Shown here: positions 1 to 5,295 of the stretch, in pieces | Position numbering within the stretch: the first letter of the stretch is position 1 | Layout of the letters: each line of letters begins with the position of its first letter | Origin: Methanobacteriota archaeon | GTDB taxonomy: Archaea; Thermoplasmatota; Poseidoniia; Poseidoniales; Poseidoniaceae | Length of the DNA: 5,295 nt | Assembly: GCA_002726845.1 (NCBI GenBank) | Contig: PBSP01000048.1 | Coordinates: forward strand, 4,141 to 9,435 | Reading direction: 5' to 3' | Translations under genes and position numbers: made by a program | The notes under the pieces: model-generated | The model's database searches: none | Told to the model about the DNA's origin: nothing | What the model saw: only the letters and a program-made list of their open reading frames with translations

Positions 1-1
1 T

Positions 2-382
2 GTGGCAGATGATAACCCAATTGTGGTAGAACATTCAGCGAATTTGGAGATGGATTTGAACGATGATGGAACTCCCAAACTTGTGATGTTAACGCGATTA
101 CCAAAAAAAGGATTTACGAAACAGATTCTTCAAAGAAGAATATTGCAGTGGAGGCGCATGGGTTTAGATACTTCAGATATTGAATCCTCGCTTTACTCAG
201 AAGATATCGATGGAATATATTCCGATTATACTGCTATGGAAGAAAAGATCCGTCGAGCTACAGAACTTGAACGCTACATCATTGAACATGTGAACGATTC
301 GCAGGAACGAACCATTGCTTTTTTCCGAATTCGACAATTAACTGGATTGGATGAACTAGAAAAACAATATTTCTCACAGTGA
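2..382 (+). CDS. Small acidic/helical protein of unknown function (possibly 5'-truncated)
   Basis: I do not recognise this protein. The visible frame gives 126 residues from a GTG at base 2 to a TGA at 380-382. Because the GTG sits at the window edge, the real start could lie upstream, or at the in-frame ATG at base 50 (residue 17). Residues 1-25 are acidic and probably flexible. Residues 35-52 are basic (KKGF, QRR, QWRRMG). Residues about 58-96 are rich in Glu, Asp, Arg and Ile and look like two short helices, with a WRRMGLDTSDIE turn leading into them. There is no signal peptide, membrane segment or Cys/His metal site, so it is probably cytoplasmic. The basic-acidic helical layout could suit protein or nucleic-acid contact, but that is speculation. 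Its last 9 bases overlap the antisense 3' end of hutH. Coding status is supported by an uninterrupted frame, a normal amino-acid mix, and an end that coincides with the end of the convergent gene. Confidence 0.7.
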   Translation: MADDNPIVVEHSANLEMDLNDDGTPKLVMLTRLPKKGFTKQILQRRILQWRRMGLDTSDIESSLYSEDIDGIYSDYTAMEEKIRRATELERYIIEHVNDSQERTIAFFRIRQLTGLDELEKQYFSQ

Positions 383-1933
383 TTTTTTCAGTGGATGGGC
401 AAGCGTTGATTGAATTACTGACAACCATTTTGACGACGTTAATTCTCTAGAGATGTTAATGAGTTCTCGACTGGTGCTTCTGTCACAGATTTCGGGATTC
501 ACAATACTGTTCATACACCGCACGAAAGCCGTTACACATGTTGAAGATTGGAGTTCTTTTGCTTGCAGTGCTCGATGGGCAACAAACGCTTCACAAGCAA
601 TGACCTCTGAACAACGTTGAATGGCTTCATACAAGTTCCAGCTAGCTGTGGCACCCATGCTAACATGATCTTCTTGTCCAGCGGATGTTGTGGTTGAAAA
701 TGCAGTTCTCGGGGAAGCATGACCATGCAATTCGCCCAAAGCCGCTGCTGCTGAATATTGTACGATCATCAATCCGGATTCCAAACCCGGATTGGAGGCG
801 AGAAACGGCTGTATCGCCAAACGACTCGGGTCGAGCATTTGATCTATTCTTCGCTCACTAATGGACGACAATTCAAACAATCCAAGACTCATGGAATCTG
901 CTACTAGAGCGAGGACTTCACCATGAAAATTCCCTTGTGACATGACTTCATGTGAGCCAGGTCGTTCAACATCTGGGAAAATGAGTGGATTATCAGTCGA
1001 CGAATTAAGTTCGACATCAACGGTCTGAATTAACTTCATGAGCGATTCGTTTACAGGCCCGTGTACTTGAGGTATGCATCGGAAGGAGTATGGGTCTTGG
1101 ACACGTTTTGAATTGCTCGAATTTGAGACAATCTGAGAATCGATTAGGATTTGGCATATTCGTTGCGCCACAAAAATTTGGCCAGGATGTGGGCGAATTT
1201 CGTGAATCCGTTGATCGAAGGGCGTTAATGAAGAATCTGTCGCATCAATTGACATCGCTGCAACAATATCCGAATAGGTCGTCAGCAATCGCAGCTGTTC
1301 TACGGATATTGCAAGCATTCCCGTAATAAGACTGGTGCCATTGATCAGCGAGAGTCCATCCTTTGCCTTCAACGTTAGTGGTGCCATGTCGCATTGACGA
1401 ATGGCATCCATTGCGGATAGGATTTCACCATTGTACTCGACATCACCCTCTCCTACCAATGCACAGGCGAGGTGAGAAAGCGGTGCAAGATCACCACTTG
1501 CGCCTAAACTTCCGATACGTGGAATCAATGGATGAATGGAATTGTTAATGAAATCAAGGAGTTGATTCACGACGTCGGGGTGACATCCAGAGTGGCCTTT
1601 GACAAGTGAATTGAGACGAACACACATCATTGCACGGACAATTTCCGTAGGCAGATTTGGGCCCAAGCCAGTTGCATGAGAACGGATTAAGTTGATTTGC
1701 AATTGTTCGACATCATCCTGGCTCACTTTGGTATTAACAAGAGAGCCAAATCCTGTATTAATTCCATAAACGGTTTCGTTCCCCCCGACAATCCGATCAA
1801 CAACATCTCGAGCAAGTTGAACCTTCATCATCGATTGTTGTGCAATTTCAACCGATGCTAATCCAAATGCGACGTCGTATACGTCACGAGATGTTAGCGT
1901 AAGACCATCCAATGTAACGATACGGTTCATCAT
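374..1933 (-). CDS. hutH: Histidine ammonia-lyase (EC 4.3.1.3)
   Basis: HutH removes ammonia from L-histidine to give trans-urocanate, the first step of histidine breakdown, in the cytoplasm; the family is homotetrameric. From the ATG at 1933 the protein has 519 residues, the usual prokaryotic length. The Ala-Ser-Gly triad that cyclises into the MIO electrophile is residues 145-147, within GSLGASGDLAPLSH. Other family active-site residues are present: Tyr56 (YGINTGFG), His86 (RSHATG), Asn198 (NGTS), Gln279, Tyr282 and Arg285 (QDPYSFRC), Phe336 (GNFHG) and Glu421 (GQEDHVSMG). The frame opens 13 codons further upstream (1972), inside hutU. I chose 1933 because GAGGGA at 1941-1946 lies 7 bases before it; an adjacent ATG at 1930 would give 518 residues. 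One base separates this start from the hutU stop, so the two are probably co-transcribed and translationally coupled. The 3' end overlaps the convergent small gene. The catalytic set is complete, so the enzyme should be active; with urocanase next door, histidine is a far likelier substrate than phenylalanine or tyrosine. Confidence 0.96.
   Translation of the reverse strand: MMNRIVTLDGLTLTSRDVYDVAFGLASVEIAQQSMMKVQLARDVVDRIVGGNETVYGINTGFGSLVNTKVSQDDVEQLQINLIRSHATGLGPNLPTEIVRAMMCVRLNSLVKGHSGCHPDVVNQLLDFINNSIHPLIPRIGSLGASGDLAPLSHLACALVGEGDVEYNGEILSAMDAIRQCDMAPLTLKAKDGLSLINGTSLITGMLAISVEQLRLLTTYSDIVAAMSIDATDSSLTPFDQRIHEIRPHPGQIFVAQRICQILIDSQIVSNSSNSKRVQDPYSFRCIPQVHGPVNESLMKLIQTVDVELNSSTDNPLIFPDVERPGSHEVMSQGNFHGEVLALVADSMSLGLFELSSISERRIDQMLDPSRLAIQPFLASNPGLESGLMIVQYSAAAALGELHGHASPRTAFSTTTSAGQEDHVSMGATASWNLYEAIQRCSEVIACEAFVAHRALQAKELQSSTCVTAFVRCMNSIVNPEICDRSTSRELINISRELTSSKWLSVIQSTLAHPLKKSL
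383..388 (+). terminator. Oligo-T run after the small gene, possible 3' end signal
   Basis: Six consecutive T residues directly follow the TGA of the small gene, without a GC-rich hairpin before them. Archaeal RNA polymerase can terminate at such runs, so this could end that transcript. The same bases encode the two Lys codons near the hutH C-terminus on the other strand, which alone can explain the run. Confidence 0.2.
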
Positions 1934-1934
1934 T

Positions 1935-3944
1935 TCAATCTCCCTCAAATAGAGAATCGAGCACAGATTCATTCACAATGTTTGGAACAGTGACAATCAA
2001 CTTCTCATTAATTTCCATTGCATGCTTGATTGATGTTATTGCTCCGTCATTTCGAGCCCAAGCTCTACGTGCAACTCCGTTTGTAACATCCCAATGCAGC
2101 ATGGACTGCAGTTTGCGTTGTGATGCATCAGAACCATCAATCACCATTCCAAATCCGCCATTGAAGACCTCTCCCCAACCAACACCTCCTCCGTTATGAA
2201 GGCTGACCCACGTTGCACCACGAATTGCATCACCTACAAAATTCTGAACTGACATATCTGCGGTCCATTTAGATCCGTCGTTGATGTTGGCTGTTTCTCG
2301 ATAGGGCGAATCTGTACCGCTGACATCATGATGATCTCTACCAAGTATTATTGGTGCTGAAATGCGTCCATCACCAATTGCTTTGTTCATGGCCGATGCA
2401 ATACGTGATCGCCCTTGCTCATCTGCATACAAAATTCGAGCTTTTGAACCAACGACCATATCATGTTCATCCGCTTCTCGAATCCATCGTAAATTATCTT
2501 TAATCTGTTGGCGTACATCCTCATCATCGATTTCTTCCAGCATCTGTACAAGTACATTTTCTGCAATCTTGTCAGTCTCTTGAAGATCTGATTCACTACC
2601 AGAAGAACATACCCAGCGAAATGGGCCAAATCCTCTATCAAAGCACAAAGGACCCATGATGTCCTCGACATAGGATGGGTACTTGTAGGAACCATCATCA
2701 TTGAAGATTTCAGCACCTGCACGGCCAGACTCCAGAAGAAATGCATTCCCATAATCCCAGAAAAACATACCACGTTCAACCAACAGATTCACTGCTTTAA
2801 CGTGTCTTCGCAATGATTCCTGCACCAATTTTTTGAATTCGAGAGGACGCTCATGCATCATGGATTGAGATTCTTTGAAACTCATACCCGCAGGGAAGTA
2901 TCCACCTTGAAACGGATTGTGTAACGAGGTTTGATCGCTTCCCAAGTGTACGAACACTTCTCGTTCTACGATACGCTCCCACAAGTCAACAATATTTCCC
3001 ACATAGCCAATGGATTTCCCTTGGCCTGCTTCCGATGCTGCAATCATGAGGTCTATGGCTTCATTAACATCCTTTGTGAGTACATCCACCCACCCTTGCT
3101 GGTGACGTTTTTCAGCGGCTGTCGGATTGGATTCTGCAACAATACAAGCCGCCCCAGCTATAACAGCAGCCTTTGCCTGAGCACCCGACATTCCCCCCAA
3201 ACCGGATGTAACAAACCGCATTCCACTCAAATCACTATCAGAAGCAACACCAAATTTCATGCGGGCTGCATTCATCAGAGTAATCGTCGTTCCATGAACG
3301 ATACCTTGTGGGCCGATATACATGTAAGATCCTGCTGTCATCTGACCGTATTGTGTGACACCCATAGCATTCAAACGTTCATAATCAATTGGTGTGGAAT
3401 AATTAGGAATCATCATGCCATTTGTTACCACTACACGAGGGGCCTCAGGATGCGATGGAAACAATCCTAGTGGGTGACCCGAATACACAACCAGTGTCTG
3501 GTCATCGGTCATTTCAGAAAGATACTTCATCACAAGTCGATATTGTGCCCAATTCTGAAAAACCGAACCATTGCCGCCGTAAGTAATCAGTTCATGTGGA
3601 AATTGCGCAACGTTTGGATCAAGATTGTTGTCAATCATCAGCATGATTCCTGCTGCTTGAGTGGATTTTGAGGGATATTCATGAATTGGTTTCGCTTTGA
3701 TTTGTTCAGGTGGGCGGAAGCGGTACATGTATATGCGGCCAAATTGTCTTAGTTCAGCCAGAAATTCTTTGCTCAAGACATCATGATGTTTTGACTCAAA
3801 GTAACGTAGTGCATTTTGCAAAGCCAACCGTTCTTGTTTTTGAGAAAGGACTTGTTTTCGTACAGGAGCGTGGTCAAGACTTGCATCGAAGTCTGGATGT
3901 TCCGGTAAATCGTCGGGTAAACCAAGGATTGACTCATCAAACAT
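1935..3944 (-). CDS. hutU: Urocanate hydratase, long animal-like type (EC 4.2.1.49)
   Basis: HutU adds water to urocanate to form 4-imidazolone-5-propionate, using tightly bound NAD+ as an electrophile; it is a cytoplasmic second step after HutH. The protein has 669 residues, against about 555 in typical bacterial HutU and about 676 in human UROC1, and its motifs follow the long type. In order: an N-terminal extension (1-75); YGGNGSVFQNW (122-132); YSGHPLGLFPS (154-164); YGQMTAGSYMYIGPQGIVHG (199-218); the NAD-binding loop TSGLGGMSGAQAKAA (246-260); GSDQTSLHNPFQGGY (335-349); FFWDYGNAF (394-402); FGPFRWVCSSG (439-449); GRDHHDVSGTDSPYRET (535-551); and HNGGGVGWGEV (583-593). Short bacterial enzymes instead carry GPFRWAALSG, DHLDSGSVSSPNRET and HHGGGVGMG at the last three sites (from memory). 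The start ATG at 3944 has AGGGGAG (3949-3955 on this strand) 4 bases upstream. It is the first gene of the hutU-hutH unit, divergent from the S15 peptidase. No frameshift or lost motif is seen. Confidence 0.97.
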   Translation of the reverse strand: MFDESILGLPDDLPEHPDFDASLDHAPVRKQVLSQKQERLALQNALRYFESKHHDVLSKEFLAELRQFGRIYMYRFRPPEQIKAKPIHEYPSKSTQAAGIMLMIDNNLDPNVAQFPHELITYGGNGSVFQNWAQYRLVMKYLSEMTDDQTLVVYSGHPLGLFPSHPEAPRVVVTNGMMIPNYSTPIDYERLNAMGVTQYGQMTAGSYMYIGPQGIVHGTTITLMNAARMKFGVASDSDLSGMRFVTSGLGGMSGAQAKAAVIAGAACIVAESNPTAAEKRHQQGWVDVLTKDVNEAIDLMIAASEAGQGKSIGYVGNIVDLWERIVEREVFVHLGSDQTSLHNPFQGGYFPAGMSFKESQSMMHERPLEFKKLVQESLRRHVKAVNLLVERGMFFWDYGNAFLLESGRAGAEIFNDDGSYKYPSYVEDIMGPLCFDRGFGPFRWVCSSGSESDLQETDKIAENVLVQMLEEIDDEDVRQQIKDNLRWIREADEHDMVVGSKARILYADEQGRSRIASAMNKAIGDGRISAPIILGRDHHDVSGTDSPYRETANINDGSKWTADMSVQNFVGDAIRGATWVSLHNGGGVGWGEVFNGGFGMVIDGSDASQRKLQSMLHWDVTNGVARRAWARNDGAITSIKHAMEINEKLIVTVPNIVNESVLDSLFEGD
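1941..1946 (-). promoter_or_regulatory. Ribosome binding site of hutH inside the hutU 3' end
   Basis: On the minus strand GAGGGA forms part of the last hutU codons (Glu-Gly-Asp, then TGA). It sits 7 bases before the ATG at 1933 and 10 before the adjacent ATG at 1930. It decides the hutH start against the upstream in-frame ATG at 1972, and it fits translational coupling of hutU and hutH. Confidence 0.6.
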
Positions 3945-3948
3945 GTGG

Positions 3949-3955
3949 CTCCCCT
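3949..3955 (-). promoter_or_regulatory. Ribosome binding site of hutU
   Basis: On the minus strand AGGGGAG lies 4 bases before the ATG at 3944. It is a purine-rich Shine-Dalgarno match with rather short spacing. It supports 3944 as the start and shows that the hutU mRNA has a leader rather than being leaderless. Confidence 0.55.
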
Positions 3956-3997
3956 ATTGATACCCAGAAAACCGAAGGACTTGAGGGTTATTCATGA

Positions 3998-4010
3998 GTC
4001 GTTAAGCGAC
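3998..4010. promoter_or_regulatory. Small imperfect inverted repeat, possible operator
   Basis: GTCGTTAAGCGAC has 4-bp GTCG/CGAC arms, then a T-G mismatch or wobble and a T-A pair around a central A. It lies mid-way in the divergent intergenic region, just upstream of the AT-rich candidate for hutU, where a shared regulator could bind. The repeat is short enough to occur by chance, so this is a weak call. Confidence 0.18.
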
Positions 4011-4043
4011 GGGTTGAAGAATGTAATATGCTTCGAGAGTATC

Positions 4044-5295
4044 ATGTCCAAAGGCGACGAAGTCGATGCGATTCTCCTCAGTGTAGAGAAGGACCAATCA
4101 AATTCCTTCAATGCAGTACTTGGAGCAACGATTGCAGTATGCATTGTTTTCTTATTTATCTCAGCTTACTTCGGTGAGTATATTTCATCAAATGTTGCTG
4201 AGAGCGATGCAACAGAAAGTTCCTATGTCAAATTAGAAGATCGGTATATGCAGGATTATGTTACCGATGGCGAATTTGGATATGTCATTGATGAAGGCCC
4301 ATACAGTCTACTGGAAACAGACAACGAGTACGGTTCAACACACTATTTTGTTGAATATGAACTTCCTGAATCTGAAGGGGGTGCAGCAACCGACCCGAAT
4401 GATGTACCTCGGATCAGTCTTGCAGTTTGGTTGCCGAGTGCGGTCACTGAAGGTATAAAGGTCCCAGTCATTGCGGAAAGCGGTCCATATTTCCAAGAAC
4501 CGTCCGTTCAGACAGACAGTATTGAAGTACCGGGTTCTTGGTTGGGTACAATGATTATTGAACAAATTTTACCGCATGGATACGCATTTGCACAAATATC
4601 CGTTACAGGGACTGGGCAATCCAATCATTGCATGGACTTGATGGGTACAGCAGAACAATTAGGGAACGATGCTGCTGTGCGATGGCTTGCAGAGCAAAAC
4701 TGGAGCAATGGAAACGTGGGATTAATTGGAAAATCCTACGACGGTTCGACACCATGGCAGGCTGCAATGTTTGGCAGTGAACACGATTATCTCAAAACCA
4801 TCGTTCCCATTTCAGGTTTGATTGGTGTGAAAGAGTTGATGTGGAGAAATGGTAGTGCAGAAGCGCGGGCACCGTTCATGCACAACGGTGTTTACGGTTC
4901 CTACGGACTCGACGGAGATGAAGAGGATCACCAAAACATGTGTCCTGATTACGTTATTGGACCCGGTACCGGAGTATCTGCCTACCTCTTGGGTTCCGAG
5001 ATATTTGGGGATTATTGGGCCGAACGATACTTCTTGGATCGCGTAATTGACAATTACCAAGGCTCTGTTTATCTCATTCAAGGTATGCATGATTGGAATG
5101 TCGACCCACACATGGCGGTACCCACCATTAACATGCTCAAAGACGCTGGTATTGAGGCGAAAGGCTTGTTCGGTCAATGGGACCATGATTACCCTGATCG
5201 TCCTCAACAACTCTACGATCGTAGCGATCTTGGAGGTCGAGGTGGAGAAGCATTTCCAGAAATGATACGATTCGATTGGATGCAAGATTTGTACG
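4044..5295 (+). CDS. Membrane-anchored S15-family (Xaa-Pro dipeptidyl-peptidase-like) serine peptidase, 3' end outside window
   Basis: The frame is open from the ATG at 4044 to the window end: 417 codons with no stop, so the C-terminus is missing. Residues 1-23 are hydrophilic, 24-43 form one hydrophobic segment (signal anchor), and the rest is soluble, so the catalytic part is probably outside the membrane. An alpha/beta-hydrolase domain follows: a strand and loop at 139-151 (KVPVIAESGPYF), the nucleophile elbow GKSYDGS with Ser231, the acid in QGMHDWNVDP (Asp350), and His381 in QWDHDYPD. The GKSYxG and HDWNV forms are those of PepX. The Ser-Asp and Asp-His spacings (119 and 31) nearly equal those of Lactococcus PepX (Ser348, Asp468, His498), though the N-terminal part before Ser is about 117 residues shorter. 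PepX releases Xaa-Pro dipeptides from peptide N-termini; related S15 members are acyl esterases, so the substrate is not certain. The missing C-terminus should hold the jelly-roll domain. The start is preceded only by a weak GAGAG; the frame stays open upstream, but ATG 4044 gives a sensible anchor topology. It is transcribed divergently from hutU. Confidence 0.88.
   Translation, partial: MSKGDEVDAILLSVEKDQSNSFNAVLGATIAVCIVFLFISAYFGEYISSNVAESDATESSYVKLEDRYMQDYVTDGEFGYVIDEGPYSLLETDNEYGSTHYFVEYELPESEGGAATDPNDVPRISLAVWLPSAVTEGIKVPVIAESGPYFQEPSVQTDSIEVPGSWLGTMIIEQILPHGYAFAQISVTGTGQSNHCMDLMGTAEQLGNDAAVRWLAEQNWSNGNVGLIGKSYDGSTPWQAAMFGSEHDYLKTIVPISGLIGVKELMWRNGSAEARAPFMHNGVYGSYGLDGDEEDHQNMCPDYVIGPGTGVSAYLLGSEIFGDYWAERYFLDRVIDNYQGSVYLIQGMHDWNVDPHMAVPTINMLKDAGIEAKGLFGQWDHDYPDRPQQLYDRSDLGGRGGEAFPEMIRFDWMQDLY

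Larger units (their letters stand above)
3945..4043. promoter_or_regulatory. Divergent intergenic region: hutUH and S15 peptidase promoters
   Basis: These 99 bases separate the hutU start (minus strand) from the peptidase start (plus strand), so both promoters should lie here. AT-rich candidates are TAATAT at 4024-4029 and, on the minus strand, TGAATAAC at 3988-3995. The second lies about 45 bases before the hutU ATG and would leave a short leader containing the Shine-Dalgarno site. The first lies only 14 bases before the peptidase ATG: usable as a bacterial -10 element, but too close for an archaeal TATA box if 4044 is the start. No -35 element is convincing. The region is too short to hold another gene. 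Promoter presence is inferred from gene arrangement; the exact elements are guesses. Confidence 0.4.

Noticed and set aside
1934..1972. Upstream hutH start at 1972, adding 13 residues
   Set aside because: It would overlap hutU by 38 bases and lacks a convincing ribosome site, whereas 1933 has GAGGGA at good spacing and gives a normal HutH N-terminus (NRIVTLDG).
2387..2779. A 130-codon frame on the same strand as hutU in another phase
   Set aside because: hutU is continuous through this region with conserved motifs on both sides, so no frameshift or nested gene is needed.
2931..3470. A 179-codon open frame on the plus strand opposite hutU
   Set aside because: It lies wholly antisense to highly conserved urocanase sequence, and its translation is unusually rich in Cys, His and Ser with no family resemblance. 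It is a shadow of hutU.
3960..4000. A possible hairpin or riboswitch-like leader before hutU
   Set aside because: I could not build a stem longer than a few base pairs from this stretch, and the leader is too short for a known riboswitch class.
4028..4043. Alternative peptidase start at the ATG at 4028
   Set aside because: It is in a different frame from the peptidase; the ATG at 4044 is in frame and gives a clean hydrophilic N-terminus followed by a membrane anchor.
4812..5285. A 157-codon open frame on the minus strand opposite the S15 peptidase
   Set aside because: The opposite strand encodes the catalytic Asp350 and His381 motifs of the peptidase; the antisense translation has no recognisable domain.

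Overview
The window holds four protein-coding genes and one short divergent intergenic region. It contains no RNA gene, CRISPR array, insertion sequence or large repeat that I can see. Coding density is very high: the longest non-coding stretch is about 99 bases, gene ends overlap, and stop and start codons nearly touch. The organism is probably a free-living, streamlined heterotrophic prokaryote. Proteins of this style (long-form urocanase, membrane-anchored S15 peptidase, small charged helical proteins) made me think of a marine planktonic lineage such as Marine Group II (Poseidoniales) archaea. That placement is inference; no marker gene here fixes the taxonomy.

Layout: (1) 2-382, plus strand, a small acidic, helical protein of unknown function, possibly cut at its 5' end by the window. 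(2) 374-1933, minus strand, hutH, histidine ammonia-lyase, whose 3' end overlaps the 3' end of the small gene by 9 bases. (3) 1935-3944, minus strand, hutU, urocanate hydratase of the long (about 670-residue) animal-like type. (4) 3945-4043, the divergent intergenic region. (5) 4044 to the window end, plus strand, the first 417 codons of a membrane-anchored S15-family (Xaa-Pro dipeptidyl-peptidase-like) serine peptidase, open at its 3' end.

How they fit together: hutU and hutH form a tight two-gene unit read right to left, with one base between the hutU stop and the hutH start. HutH deaminates L-histidine to trans-urocanate and ammonia, and HutU hydrates urocanate to 4-imidazolone-5-propionate. 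The next pathway genes (hutI and a formiminoglutamate-processing gene) are not in the window. The divergent peptidase carries an N-terminal membrane anchor and a complete Ser-Asp-His triad. It plausibly releases dipeptides outside the cell, which would make the locus a small peptide- and amino-acid-scavenging neighbourhood. That functional link is inferred from position only. I found no convincing novel system; the most notable points are the long-type urocanase paired with a prokaryotic-length HutH, the compact PepX-like peptidase, and the uncharacterised small protein.
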